Notes: generated from the letters alone by a model not told the origin. Shown: positions 15,278-24,850, numbered from the stretch's first letter. The stretch is DNA of 64,000 nt from CAZCJU01 sp964498965 (GCA_964498965.1 CAZCJU010000002.1:1-64000), one strand, 5' to 3'. A program made the numbers and translations.

Positions 15278-15971
15278 ATATTATTTCCGGAGCATTCATT
15301 ATTCTCGGGAAAGGCCACGGATTTCCCAAGCCGCGACTTACGAGAAGCTTACCGTATATTCCCGAGGTATATTTCGGGAACAGACCTTGCCCGGGAGAAA
15401 ATACGCCTCGGTCGAAGAATCTCCACTGCCCACCGTGAGCGTGTCCCGAAAGCACTATATCGATCCGTTTGTCCTTCAGATATGCGGGATAGTATTCCGG
15501 ATGGTGAGAAAGCAGGAGCTTGTACCCGTTCAATGCGGAAAATTCGTTTATAAATTCAACATCGGGTGCGGGCGTTTTTTTCAGCTCACCTTGCTTTTCG
15601 TTCTGCCTGTATCCGGATGACAATCCACCGATAAAGACACCCGAAAACTCCGCATAAGCATTGTCGAGCAACGTCACACCTGCTTCTTTTATAAGCGGAA
15701 GCGGATCGAATTTCAATTTCCGCTCGTGATTGCCTATCGAGCAAAACACGGGTGCGATATCGTTCGCAAGACGCAAAAACTTGATCCCCCGCTCATATCT
15801 TTCCGTATTGTGGACAAAATCTCCCGCAACCAAAACGCCGTTCGGACGGCGTTTTTTTATTTCGTCGAGTATCGGCTCGTTTTCCGTATCGTGCAGATCC
15901 GAAACAAACGCAAAGCACAGATCTACGGGGGAGGCGAATGTATACTCGTTTATCTCCGTTTTTCGGCTCAT
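15243..15971 (-). CDS. Calcineurin-like metallophosphoesterase
   Basis: 242 residues with all motifs of the dimetal phosphoesterase fold: FVSDLHD, VAGDFVHN, SIGNHERK, LLLSHHPEYY and LSGHAHGGQWRF. The type resembles the YaeI/YkuE group that acts on lipid or other phosphomonoesters or diesters, but it has no N-terminal membrane helix. I prefer ATG 15971 (MSRKTEINEY), eight bases after the nadE stop codon with AGGT upstream; a TTG at 15992 would overlap nadE. It is probably translated from the nadE message. Substrate not known. Confidence 0.87.
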   Translation of the reverse strand: MSRKTEINEYTFASPVDLCFAFVSDLHDTENEPILDEIKKRRPNGVLVAGDFVHNTERYERGIKFLRLANDIAPVFCSIGNHERKLKFDPLPLIKEAGVTLLDNAYAEFSGVFIGGLSSGYRQNEKQGELKKTPAPDVEFINEFSALNGYKLLLSHHPEYYPAYLKDKRIDIVLSGHAHGGQWRFFDRGVFSPGQGLFPKYTSGIYGKLLVSRGLGNPWPFPRIMNAPEIIFIKLVGERRGF

Positions 15972-15978
15972 TTTCGAC

Positions 15979-16719
15979 CTATTTTTGATCAAGATTCGGT
16001 TCGAAACAGGGCATGAGCTGTAGCTTGAAGAGATTATTCTTGTGCATTCTGTCGATTTTTTCTTTTTTGCTCAAATCATCGATCTTTCCGGTACGAATAT
16101 ATCTGTCAAGCTCCGCATACGTGAAGCCGAGGTTTTCTTCATCGCTTTTTCCGCACAGTCCGTCTATCGGAATTTTGTCAACAAGGCTTGCGGGCAAATT
16201 AAGTACACGACCGAGCTGTTTCACCTCGTCAACCGTAAGTCTGGAAAGAGGACTGAAATCGCCGACTGAATCGCCGTATCTTGTCGAATATCCCACCCAA
16301 TCCTCGGAAAGGTTACACGTGTTTGCTACACGTCCGTTGCAACATTGCGATACGGCATACACAGTTGCCATTCTTATACGGGGCGGAAGATTGTTGCTTG
16401 CCTGTTGAGTAAATGTCAGTTCCGTCGGCATCGCACCTTTCAATCCGTCTACGGCGGCTTTGATATTTACCTCGTAATACTTGATATTCAGATGCTTTAC
16501 AAGCAGATATGCGGCATCTATATCGTGCTGTTGACCGCAGGGCATGAGAACTCCCACAACTCTGTCGGTGCCGAGTGCTTCAACGCACAGTGCCGCGGTC
16601 ACGGAACTGTCTTTTCCTCCCGATATTCCCACGACCGCATTGCAGTCCTTGCCGTTCGCCTCAAAAAAAGCTTTTATCCATTCGACACATTCGTTCTTTA
16701 TTTTCAAAGCATCAAACAT
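15979..16719 (-). CDS. nadE: NH3-dependent NAD+ synthetase
   Basis: 246 residues, the length of the short ammonia-using form without a glutaminase domain. The PP-loop is VVGISGGKDSSVTAALC (about residue 28). Downstream are NTCNLSEDWVGYSTRYGD (adenylate/NaAD site), GDFSPLSRLTVDEVKQLG and KIPIDGLCGKSDEENLGF. It amidates deamido-NAD with ATP, the last step of NAD synthesis. GGGAGGTG precedes the ATG. A promoter with consensus -35 sits at 16748-16776, and the phosphoesterase gene follows directly. Confidence 0.94.
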   Translation of the reverse strand: MFDALKIKNECVEWIKAFFEANGKDCNAVVGISGGKDSSVTAALCVEALGTDRVVGVLMPCGQQHDIDAAYLLVKHLNIKYYEVNIKAAVDGLKGAMPTELTFTQQASNNLPPRIRMATVYAVSQCCNGRVANTCNLSEDWVGYSTRYGDSVGDFSPLSRLTVDEVKQLGRVLNLPASLVDKIPIDGLCGKSDEENLGFTYAELDRYIRTGKIDDLSKKEKIDRMHKNNLFKLQLMPCFEPNLDQK

Positions 16720-16747
16720 AATGACACCTCCCGAAATTTATGCCTGT

Positions 16748-16776
16748 ATTGTATCATAAACATTTGCCTTTGTCAA
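16748..16776 (-). promoter_or_regulatory. Promoter of nadE
   Basis: On the minus strand TTGACA (16776-16771), a 17-bp spacer and TACAAT (16753-16748) with a TATGA extension. Confidence 0.8.
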
Positions 16777-16881
16777 TCGTTTTCACAATTCTCGATTTAT
16801 CCGTTCTTATTTTTTCAAGCTTCGCCGTGTCAACATCTATTGTAATACTGTGCGGATTTTTTTGTTATTTCGTCAAAGCTA

Positions 16882-16910
16882 TTGAAAAACGGAGCGACCT
16901 ATGATAAAAT
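16882..16910 (+). promoter_or_regulatory. Promoter of the PHP hydrolase gene
   Basis: TTGAAA (16882-16887), a 17-bp spacer and TAAAAT (16905-16910) with TATGA before the -10. It is divergent from the nadE promoter about 100 bp away. Confidence 0.72.
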
Positions 16911-16949
16911 AACGTGAAATAAATTGCAAATACGAGAAAGGTGAGCAAA

Positions 16950-18194
16950 ATGAAACACCCGGAAAAAAAAGAAGCGAAACGATACGACAGCACTTGTCGC
17001 TGTGCGGAATTCACGGACACAGTCTATAGCGGCAAAAACAGAACGAGAGCCGAATTGAGTGAAAAGCTTCGTGCCGCACAGCAAAGCTTTTTACCTCCTC
17101 CGCACATGCTCAAGGCGTTTACGGGCGAACTGCACGGACACACAACACTTTCGGACGGATGTGTTGATATAGATACGTATTTTACGAACCTGCGTGATAA
17201 GGCACGGCTCGATTTTGCCGCAATCACGGATCACGACCACGGCGGTGTCGGTGGCGACGAGCTTTGGAACGGCAAATGGGAAATTATAAAGAAAAAGGTC
17301 AAAGAATATCGTCGTGACGGCGAATTCGTTACGATACTCGCATACGAACGTGATTCCTATCCGTATTATTCCAATATGGTGCTTTATTTTGAAAATGACG
17401 ACGGCGAGCCGATACGGGGCGTGCGGGACGGAGAGATAACATGCGATGAATTGAAACGGATGCTTACACGTACCGATGTTGTTGCGGCGTGCCACGACAC
17501 GTATCGCTTGTCGTGTTATGTTGATTTTCAGACACTCGACGACACCCTGTTTTTGCCGTACATCGAAGTGATATCCAGAGGAGATGCCGCCGAGTATATG
17601 GGCAATCCCGCATGGCGTGAGAGGGATTGCTGTGAGGGCGGTTTTTGGCGTGACGCACTCGACAGAGGTGCAAAAATAGGTGTCATAGGCGGCAGTGATG
17701 ACCACGTAGGCATGGGCGGCAGAGTCGATCGTAGGTTAGGATATCCCGCAATGTATCCCGGTGTCACGGGCGTATGGGCAGTGGAAAACACACACAAGGC
17801 GATATTCGAGGCCTTGAAAGCGAAAAGGACATATGCGTATATGCTCGGCAATTACGACGGAGAAATGCACGGACGCATAGAGATAGAATTCAGAATAAAC
17901 GGCTATTGGATGGGCAGTGAGCTTAAACTCGGCGACAACGAGGAATTGATCATATATTTTAAAGTCGGCTCGGACGTGCCGATAAAGGAGGTAACGCTTG
18001 TTAAAAACTGCCGTGACCGTATAAAATGGTACGGCAAGAATGAGGACACGGTTCTCGATTACAAACAGGAACGAGAAACGGACAGCTATTACCTGCGTGT
18101 CGAGCTTGAGGACGGCCGCTTCGGATGGACGAGTCCGATCTGGACAGAACGAGAAAGAAAAAGCAAAATCAATGAATGTGTATCGGCTTTTTAA
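16950..18194 (+). CDS. PHP-domain metallohydrolase (DUF3604/CehA-like)
   Basis: 414 residues. The PHP metal site is visible: GELHGHTTLSDG (HxH, about residue 63), AAITDHDHG, a Glu in AYERDSYPYYSN, His in ACHDTYR, and the late GGSDDHVGMGGRV. The C-terminal ~110 residues form a beta-rich domain. PHP enzymes hydrolyse phosphoesters or related bonds with three metals. A signal peptide is absent, so it is likely cytoplasmic. I choose ATG 16950 because AAAGGTG at 16937-16943 is the ribosome site; a GTG at 16941 is part of that site. No operon partner. Substrate unknown. Confidence 0.82.
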   Translation: MKHPEKKEAKRYDSTCRCAEFTDTVYSGKNRTRAELSEKLRAAQQSFLPPPHMLKAFTGELHGHTTLSDGCVDIDTYFTNLRDKARLDFAAITDHDHGGVGGDELWNGKWEIIKKKVKEYRRDGEFVTILAYERDSYPYYSNMVLYFENDDGEPIRGVRDGEITCDELKRMLTRTDVVAACHDTYRLSCYVDFQTLDDTLFLPYIEVISRGDAAEYMGNPAWRERDCCEGGFWRDALDRGAKIGVIGGSDDHVGMGGRVDRRLGYPAMYPGVTGVWAVENTHKAIFEALKAKRTYAYMLGNYDGEMHGRIEIEFRINGYWMGSELKLGDNEELIIYFKVGSDVPIKEVTLVKNCRDRIKWYGKNEDTVLDYKQERETDSYYLRVELEDGRFGWTSPIWTERERKSKINECVSAF

Positions 18195-18245
18195 AAATTA
18201 ATTTTATTTGCAATTTCGATTTTTGTTGTCAGCCGTACCCTCTAT

Positions 18246-18325
18246 AAAGCCTTCCCCACTTGGGGGAAGACAGGCAAAGCCGACAGATGAGGGCATCGCC
18301 ACACCGTACTTACTAAGTTAGTTTG
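18246..18325. repeat. Dispersed MITE-like repeat, copy B
   Basis: It contains AAGCCTTCCCC and GGGGGAAG, which pair into a hairpin, then GACAGATGAGGGCATCGCC and CACCGTACTTAC. This aligns with copy A at 379-450 with several substitutions and a 5-nt gap. It lies downstream of the PHP gene and could also weakly terminate it. Confidence 0.65.
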
Positions 18326-18408
18326 CACGGCTTCATTCACATCTTTCGAATTTATCGCTTGCATATATTATAGAATGGAAAAACGAACGCCAAAATGCGA
18401 TTTTGGTA

Positions 18409-18437
18409 TTGACATTTGAACAAAAATTTGGTATATT
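18409..18437 (+). promoter_or_regulatory. Promoter of hppA
   Basis: TTGACA (18409-18414), a 17-bp spacer and TATATT (18432-18437). The start codon is 62 bp downstream. Confidence 0.78.
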
Positions 18438-18499
18438 AAAATGTAGTATTATTTGTCGCAAAACTCGGAATAAAAAAATAAGATAGGAGGACGGTAAAA

Positions 18500-20638
18500 A
18501 TGATGGATTTGTGGTTTTTACTGCCTATAGGTGCGTTGGCGGCGTTGGCGTTTGCCGCATATAATGCATATAAGGTCAAAAAATGCGATTGCGGAAACGA
18601 AACTGTCAAGAGCCTTTCGGATTCGATCAAGGCGGGTGCAAACGCCTACTTGAAGCGTCAGTATAAGACCGTCGTAATATTTTTCGGAATCGTGTTCGTG
18701 CTGCTTTTCGCTCTTTCGCAGATCAAACCGGGCGAAAACGGTCAGGCACTGATCTCGAGGTTTACCCCGTTCGCTTTTCTGACGGGTGGATTTTTCTCCG
18801 GACTTTCCGGATTCTTGGGAATGAAGATCGCAACAAGTGCGAATTGCAGGACGACAACAGCCGCATCGCAAAGCCTTAATAGGGGACTGCGTGTTGCGTT
18901 TTCGGCAGGCTCCGTAATGGGCTTCGTTGTGGTCGGACTCGGTCTGCTCGATGTTTCTATGTGGTATCTCGCACTCAGATTTTTGTTCGGAATCGAGGAT
19001 ATGCGTGAGCTTACGACCAATATGATAACGTTCGGTATCGGTGCTTCCACAATGGCGCTTTTTGCAAGAGTCGGCGGAGGAATATTCACTAAAGCCGCCG
19101 ATGTCGGTGCCGATCTCGTCGGGAAAGTCGAAGCGGGAATACCTGAGGACGATGCGAGAAACCCCGCCACAATTGCGGATAACGTCGGCGATAACGTCGG
19201 CGACGTTGCGGGCATGGGAGCGGATCTTTACGAATCGTACGTCGGTTCTATAATTTCCGCATTTTCGCTTGCCGTTACGGCGGGCTTCGGTGAACCGTCA
19301 AAAGCAATATTGCCGATGCTACTTGCCGTACTCGGAATCGTTTGCTCGATTGTGGGAACGTTTTTTGTTCGCTGCGGCGATTCTATCGAACAGAAAAAAC
19401 TCCTTTCCGCTTTGAGAAGGGGAACATATGCGGCAGCGATTTTGTTTGCCGCTTGCTCGCTTCCGCTGATATATTCGGTCTTGGGCAAGGGAAGCCTTGG
19501 AGTTTACGGCGCCGTTCTTTCCGGACTTGTTGCCGGAGTCCTTATAGGATATTTCACAGAGTACTTTACCTCGGATACATATAAACCTACACAAAAACTC
19601 GCACAAACCTCGAAAACAGGCTCGGCCACTATCATAATCAGCGGTTTTTCGCTCGGTATGAAAAGTGTGATAGCTCCTATCGTGATCATCTCGATCTCCG
19701 TTCTGGCTTCGTTCTTCCTTGCCGGCTTCGGTCATAACGATGAGGGCAAGATCGTTCTCGATGCCGCAAAAGGACTTTTCGGAATTTCGATATCGGCTGT
19801 CGGTATGCTTTCAACGCTCGGAATAACGCTTGCGACCGATGCGTATGGACCGATAGCGGATAATGCTGGCGGTATCGCTCAAATGGCGGGACTTGACGAA
19901 ACGGTGAGAGAACGCACGGACGCACTCGATTCGCTCGGCAATACGACCGCCGCGACCGGAAAAGGCTTTGCGATAGGCTCTGCGGCTCTTACTGCGCTGT
20001 CATTGATCGTCGCATTTAAGGAACAGCTGAAATATTTCGGATTTGAAAGCTTTAAGCTCGATATAACCGACCCCATCGTTCTTGTCGGCGTGTTTATAGG
20101 AGCGATGCTCCCGTTCGTTTTTGCCGCAATGACAATGGATTCGGTAGGTCAAGCAGCTCAAAGCATAGTTGTGGAGGTTCGCCGTCAATTCAGAGAAATG
20201 ACGGGGATTATGGAGGGAAAAAACAAGCCGGACTATAAACGTTGCGTGGATATTTGCACGAAAGCGTCGCTCGGCAAAATGGTCGCACCTTCCGTTTGTG
20301 CGGTTGTTGTTCCCGTCGCAGTCGGTGTTCTGCTCGGTCCGGGCGGCGTTTCGGGCATGCTGTGCGGTGCTTTGGTTACGGGATTTTTGCTTGCCGTTTT
20401 GATGTCGAATGCCGGAGGAGCATGGGATAACGCAAAAAAGTATATCGAAAGCGGAAAACTCGGCGGAAAGGGAAGTGATGCCCATAAAGCGGCGGTTGTC
20501 GGAGATACCGTCGGCGATCCGTTCAAGGATACGAGCGGTCCGTCAATCAATATTTTGATAAAATTGCTTTCGATAGTTTCGATAGTTTTCGCATATATAA
20601 TCGCGAATACCAATTTTATAGGCAGATTCTTTATGTAA
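18500..20638 (+). CDS. hppA: Membrane-bound, potassium-dependent-type ion-pumping pyrophosphatase
   Basis: 712 residues, about 16 membrane helices. The pyrophosphate site DVGADLVGKVEAGIPEDD and ADNVGDNVGDVAGMGADLYE are intact, as are GGAWDNAKKYIE and GDTVGDPFKDTSGPSINILIK. The enzyme hydrolyses PPi and exports H+ or Na+. The sequence LGNTTAATGKG has Ala where potassium-independent enzymes have Lys (GNTTKAT), which places it in the K+-dependent group; many of those in Clostridia pump Na+, but I cannot decide the ion. AGGAGG precedes the ATG. It is monocistronic, with its own promoter and a bidirectional terminator. Confidence 0.95.
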   Translation: MMDLWFLLPIGALAALAFAAYNAYKVKKCDCGNETVKSLSDSIKAGANAYLKRQYKTVVIFFGIVFVLLFALSQIKPGENGQALISRFTPFAFLTGGFFSGLSGFLGMKIATSANCRTTTAASQSLNRGLRVAFSAGSVMGFVVVGLGLLDVSMWYLALRFLFGIEDMRELTTNMITFGIGASTMALFARVGGGIFTKAADVGADLVGKVEAGIPEDDARNPATIADNVGDNVGDVAGMGADLYESYVGSIISAFSLAVTAGFGEPSKAILPMLLAVLGIVCSIVGTFFVRCGDSIEQKKLLSALRRGTYAAAILFAACSLPLIYSVLGKGSLGVYGAVLSGLVAGVLIGYFTEYFTSDTYKPTQKLAQTSKTGSATIIISGFSLGMKSVIAPIVIISISVLASFFLAGFGHNDEGKIVLDAAKGLFGISISAVGMLSTLGITLATDAYGPIADNAGGIAQMAGLDETVRERTDALDSLGNTTAATGKGFAIGSAALTALSLIVAFKEQLKYFGFESFKLDITDPIVLVGVFIGAMLPFVFAAMTMDSVGQAAQSIVVEVRRQFREMTGIMEGKNKPDYKRCVDICTKASLGKMVAPSVCAVVVPVAVGVLLGPGGVSGMLCGALVTGFLLAVLMSNAGGAWDNAKKYIESGKLGGKGSDAHKAAVVGDTVGDPFKDTSGPSINILIKLLSIVSIVFAYIIANTNFIGRFFM

Positions 20639-20675
20639 AAAAGTGCGTTTCGGAGTTTTTCCGAAACGCACTTTT
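20639..20675. terminator. Bidirectional terminator after hppA
   Basis: AAAAGTGCGTTTCGGA pairs with TCCGAAACGCACTTTT around GTTTT, followed by further T. It lies between hppA and the convergent two-TM protein gene. Confidence 0.87.
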
Positions 20676-22376
20676 TTATTTTCTTTTTGCGAAAAAATCA
20701 CATATCGCCATGTCACCGCCGAAGCCTATGAAGCTTATCAAGAATATCATCAGCCATGGCATTTGCGAAAGTGCTTCGGGTATATCGCCTACATCGAAAA
20801 GCAGTGCGGTTACCGAGGAAACTATAACTACAACCATAAGCATTATGAGAATTGCAAATAATGCTCCGCAAAACAAAAATTCCGTTATAAATGTCAAACG
20901 GGAGAACGGCTCGGCCGAAAAAACATCGGTAAATTCTTTGCGTTCCTCCTTGCTTAAGCTTAAACATTCGGCTTTTTTCGTTGCGATAAGTACCGACAGA
21001 TCAACTTTTTGATTGTTACATTCAAATGACTTAAACAGCCGTCTGCCGCCCACATTGAAGCAGCATGAATAAATATCGCATATATTCTCGCCTTTTTTTA
21101 ACAGTGCCGTGCCGCACAGAAACGTGATAACCAATTCGTTTCCGATAACTTTTTCAAGACATTCCACTCTGTATTCGACGTTTTTTTCCGTACCGATAAA
21201 ATAACTCATACCGTAGCTTTCGACAAGACGAATTTTACCGATCTTTCCTTTCTTGTAAAACGTCGGATATTCGCCGCTGTAGCCGAGAGCGTGGAAACTT
21301 TTTTCCACATTTGCTCGCAATTCGTTAAACTCCGTGCAGTGCAATGCTTCCGACTTGCGGATATATTCCGCTTGCGAGTTTGTTATCAAATCGTATAATT
21401 CACGCCACATTTCCTCGCATTTGCTTTTGTTCAGCTCTTCGTCAAGTCTGTAAAAACTCATATATGTGTCCGAAGCGTTATTGAGCTTTTTTGCGGCAAT
21501 GTCGAAAAGAGGCGATAAATGCGATAAGCCGTATTTTGCGGAGTAACACTTTAGCAGACCGAAATCGATTTCGTCCGAATGAAATTTGTTTTCCCGAACA
21601 AAAGGGTGCAAAAGGGTAAGCTCCCGTAAAAGCGGCAGAATTTCCGCTTCCCTATCGTTACAGCTGTTTCTTCTTTCTATGTTGTCGAGAATATCATAAG
21701 CAAGATACGAAAGCATATGCCAAGGCGATTGTACGAAGTCGGTAAATTCAACACGGAAAAACGTCTTTATGCATTTTGCGGTGTCAAAGCATATATTCAG
21801 CAGTGTCGAATCGGAGGTCGCCTCGCATTCGCCCGTGCATTCCAATATATAACGGTCACGCTCTTTCAAAATACGGGCATCGGCAAAGGACAGGTAATCG
21901 AAGCCGGCAATATCGATATCACGCGTTAAATGCAGAACAAGCGTTTCTTCATAAGAATCAAAATCATCTGATAAAAGATGTAGCTCTCCGTCGCTTTTTG
22001 TGATACATTCACAGCACCCGGATTCCTCGAAGAACCGATAAAAGACGTTTGCGACATCGGGTGAAAAGTCGGATACGGAGCGTTCGAAGCGTGTTCTGCT
22101 TTCTTCGGCTTCGGCAAGCACGTACTCGTTACAGTAGGACAAAAATTCGAAGAATTCATTGTTGCTTTTCGAATCGGCAGTGTATTCCGAAGGCTTGTTC
22201 TCGGAATCAAAGTAACGCAGATATTCTTTCCTTGTATGCTTGCGTATCTTTTTTTGCGTTTTTTCATCAGCCGTTATCGGATCGATGTCAAATGTCGTTT
22301 TTGCCGATGAATACAAGAAAGCATAGTATTCCATACTGTCTTTATCCAAATCGGAAACGTCAAAAGAACGATACAT
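20676..22376 (-). CDS. Uncharacterised 566-residue protein with two C-terminal membrane helices
   Basis: I do not recognise this family. Residues 1 to ~490 are soluble, acidic and Cys/Tyr-rich, with no clear catalytic motif. Two hydrophobic segments follow near the end (LFCGALFAILIMLMVVVIV, then MPWLMIFLISFIGFGGDM), and the protein ends FFAKRK. The C-terminus would anchor a large N-terminal domain to the membrane, probably on the cytoplasmic face. Its ATG shares one base with the stop codon of the P-II gene (TAATG), a coupling that argues for a joint function with the P-II protein and DUF1538 transporter upstream. Confidence 0.7.
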   Translation of the reverse strand: MYRSFDVSDLDKDSMEYYAFLYSSAKTTFDIDPITADEKTQKKIRKHTRKEYLRYFDSENKPSEYTADSKSNNEFFEFLSYCNEYVLAEAEESRTRFERSVSDFSPDVANVFYRFFEESGCCECITKSDGELHLLSDDFDSYEETLVLHLTRDIDIAGFDYLSFADARILKERDRYILECTGECEATSDSTLLNICFDTAKCIKTFFRVEFTDFVQSPWHMLSYLAYDILDNIERRNSCNDREAEILPLLRELTLLHPFVRENKFHSDEIDFGLLKCYSAKYGLSHLSPLFDIAAKKLNNASDTYMSFYRLDEELNKSKCEEMWRELYDLITNSQAEYIRKSEALHCTEFNELRANVEKSFHALGYSGEYPTFYKKGKIGKIRLVESYGMSYFIGTEKNVEYRVECLEKVIGNELVITFLCGTALLKKGENICDIYSCCFNVGGRRLFKSFECNNQKVDLSVLIATKKAECLSLSKEERKEFTDVFSAEPFSRLTFITEFLFCGALFAILIMLMVVVIVSSVTALLFDVGDIPEALSQMPWLMIFLISFIGFGGDMAICDFFAKRK

Positions 22377-23056
22377 TATTTTTCCTCGATGTATTCCGAA
22401 CCGCCCATGCGAAAGCCAGCCGTCTTGCTTACCGGTAATGAAAACGTTACAGCTCCCGCTTCCGAGTTCGGACCGGCATTGTTTAATATCGCTTTCATTA
22501 TCTCGGCCTTGTTATCCGTATTTGCGACGATGAGTATTATCTCTTTTTCGTCGGCAATGGATACGTTGTAGAATTTTTCGGCGTTTTTCCCGCCCGTACC
22601 CTTTGCGTGAATAACGGTTCCGCCCCTTGCACCGGCGGAGCGTGCCGCATCCATGACCGTGTCAGTGTGTCCTTCATTGGCAATTGCGATTATAAGCTCG
22701 TAATCGTAACTTAATTCGGGCATTTTCTTTTCCTCATTTACTCCTTTATTTAAATACATAAGAGTCTTGCGTCCCCCGACGCTCTTTATAGGCAGTGCGA
22801 CGGTTATTCCGTTGCCGGGAACGTCTATGTAAAGACGCGAACGTTGATACGCTATCAGTTTTTCCGTGTCCGCATCCCCCGCAATCGTCATGAAGATCCT
22901 TCTTTCCCTCGATTCGATGCCGAGCAGATCGAGTGTCCGCTTACTCGCCGTTCCGTGTCCGAATACAAGTGATGAAATGTTCAGCTGAAGCTGCCTGCAT
23001 ATGTCGGTCATTATTGCGGAACCCTCGGGATTAATTATTGATATTACGTAATTCAT
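22376..23056 (-). CDS. Tandem P-II-like signalling protein
   Basis: 226 residues made of two P-II-like halves. Half one (about 1-100) has SSLVFGHGTASKRTLDLLGI and ends VALPIKSVGGRKTLMYL. Half two (about 115-226) has GARGGTVIHAKGTGG, then FYNVSIADEKEIILIVANTD and GAVTFSLPVSKTAGFR. P-II proteins are trimeric sensors that bind nucleotides and 2-oxoglutarate and regulate transporters and enzymes. The usual T-loop Tyr region is not recognisable. ATG 23056 is chosen for AGGAGGAA upstream. The gene lies between the DUF1538 transporter (15-bp gap) and the two-TM protein (1-bp overlap), so it probably regulates one of them. Confidence 0.78.
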   Translation of the reverse strand: MNYVISIINPEGSAIMTDICRQLQLNISSLVFGHGTASKRTLDLLGIESRERRIFMTIAGDADTEKLIAYQRSRLYIDVPGNGITVALPIKSVGGRKTLMYLNKGVNEEKKMPELSYDYELIIAIANEGHTDTVMDAARSAGARGGTVIHAKGTGGKNAEKFYNVSIADEKEIILIVANTDNKAEIMKAILNNAGPNSEAGAVTFSLPVSKTAGFRMGGSEYIEEK

Positions 23057-23071
23057 TGCTTCCTCCTGCAA

Positions 23072-24583
23072 TCAATTCCAAAGCTCTATTACGTCCTCGC
23101 CCTCAAGAGCATCGTACGTATCGCTTGCGTGCGACTTCTTCCTTGTGTAGATGAATCCGAGCAACTGAATGGATATGAGCGGCATCATGGCAACCATGGC
23201 AACAAGACCGAACGAATCCGTTAAAATGTTGCCGCCCAAGGCATCGCACGCACCCATCATAAATTGCAGCATGAACGTGGCTGTCATCGGACCCGACGCA
23301 ACTCCGCCCGAGTCGAATGCGATTGCGGTAAATATATCCGGAACGAAAAACGAAAGAATGAGTGCTATTAAATATCCGGGAACGATAAACCACATTATCG
23401 ATATCCCCGTAATTACTCGAAGCATGGATAAGCCCATTGCCGACGATATGGCGATCGAAAGAGCAATCGTTATCGCTTTTCCCGAAATCGCTCCGGCACT
23501 GACCTCTTCTATCTGCTTTTTGAGAACGTGTACGGCAGGCTCGGCAGATATGATGAACCAACCAATGAGCATCGACAGAGGGATAAGTATGTACTTCGTG
23601 TTTCCCTCGGCGAGCTTTGAGCCGAGAACCGTACCGAGAGCCGAAAAGCCCACGTTTACACCTGTCAAAAAGAGAACCAATCCTATGTAAGTGTAAAGAA
23701 TTCCGAGAAGTATCTTAAATACCGATTTCTTCGGTAATTTAAACGAGAAAAATTGGAATATGAGAAATATTACCGCAATGGGGGAAAGTGATATTGCGAT
23801 CTCGCCCATGTACTCGGGAAGTGCCGATAAATAAGACCTTCCGATTTCAACGGTGCTGTTCCATGTACTGGGCAATTCAAGCACCGCATTCGCATCGCCG
23901 CTGTAGAAAAATCCGAGTACCAAAACGGCTAAAATAGGTCCGATCGAGCAAAGTGCCACAAGACCGAAGCTGTCCGCTTCCGCTTTTTTGTCGCTTCGTA
24001 TGTTGGCAACACCGACGCCGAGAGCGAGAATAAACGGAACTGTCATAGGTCCGGTGGTGACACCGCCCGCATCGAATGCGATGCTCAAAAAATCGGGATC
24101 GGAAAAAGTCGCAAGCATGAATGCGAGTGCGTAAAAGAACATGAGCAGCCACCTGAGTCGCACTCCGTGTATGATCCTGAACATACATATGGCGAGAAAC
24201 AGACCGACGCCTATGCTCACCGTCATTATCAAAACAAAACTGTCAATGTGCGGTACGGTGTCGGCAAGCACCTGCAGATCGGGTTCGGATACGGTGATAG
24301 CAATACCGAGGATGAAGCTTACAAGTAAAATAAACCACATTCGTCTTGACTTTGTCAATGCTGTTCCGATCTTTGAACCGATCAACGTCATCGACATATC
24401 CGCACCGAGAGAAAAAAGTCCGATGCCGACAACGATCATTAATGAGCCGATAAGAAAAGAAAGCAAAAGGTCTGCGGAAATAGGTGCAACTGTCAAACAC
24501 AGCACCGTAACGGTCAAAATTATGGGTAAGACCGATATTGCGGATTCCCGCAACTTTTCGACAACGAGAGCCTTCTTTTTCAC
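23072..24583 (-). CDS. DUF1538 family membrane transporter, internally duplicated
   Basis: About 503 residues with roughly 12-14 membrane helices in two homologous halves. Each half carries FDxGGVxxGPMT (FDAGGVTTGPMT at about residue 173; FDSGGVASGPMT at about 427) followed by a DSFGLVA segment (about 207 and 461). Such inverted or direct repeats with a Gly-Pro signature are typical of secondary transporters or channels. DUF1538 proteins have no established substrate. The GTG at 24583 follows AAAGGATG; a TTG at 24601 is the alternative. It heads the operon with the P-II protein. Confidence 0.82.
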   Translation of the reverse strand: MKKKALVVEKLRESAISVLPIILTVTVLCLTVAPISADLLLSFLIGSLMIVVGIGLFSLGADMSMTLIGSKIGTALTKSRRMWFILLVSFILGIAITVSEPDLQVLADTVPHIDSFVLIMTVSIGVGLFLAICMFRIIHGVRLRWLLMFFYALAFMLATFSDPDFLSIAFDAGGVTTGPMTVPFILALGVGVANIRSDKKAEADSFGLVALCSIGPILAVLVLGFFYSGDANAVLELPSTWNSTVEIGRSYLSALPEYMGEIAISLSPIAVIFLIFQFFSFKLPKKSVFKILLGILYTYIGLVLFLTGVNVGFSALGTVLGSKLAEGNTKYILIPLSMLIGWFIISAEPAVHVLKKQIEEVSAGAISGKAITIALSIAISSAMGLSMLRVITGISIMWFIVPGYLIALILSFFVPDIFTAIAFDSGGVASGPMTATFMLQFMMGACDALGGNILTDSFGLVAMVAMMPLISIQLLGFIYTRKKSHASDTYDALEGEDVIELWN

Positions 24584-24636
24584 CAAAACATCCTTTCTCA
24601 ATATCCATCACTCCATTCGCCGTAAAAATCAATTAA

Positions 24637-24647
24637 TTATATCATAA
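24637..24647 (-). promoter_or_regulatory. Extended -10 element upstream of the DUF1538 operon
   Basis: On the minus strand TATGATATAAT lies about 55 bp before the coding start. The hexamer 17 bp upstream (CCGATT) is a poor -35 box, so the TRTG extension would have to compensate. Confidence 0.5.
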
Positions 24648-24850
24648 ACGGATAACCGAATCGGTGAAAAATCGGTAAATTTTCTTCTGCGAAAAGAAAA
24701 TTTATATAAATAATAATTGAAAAATCACGGTGCTTGTAAAATTTTCTTTAATATTTATCAAGATATAAGATTTATTAAATATTTTATGCTATTATATAAA
24801 ATCGGGTATGCGTATGCGTTGCCGAAACGCCGATGCTCATGCCGAAACAT

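Larger units (their letters stand above)
18195..18499. other. 305-bp intergenic region before hppA
   Basis: It holds repeat copy B (18246-18325) and the hppA promoter (18409-18437). I see no gene and no recognised riboswitch. Confidence 0.6.
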
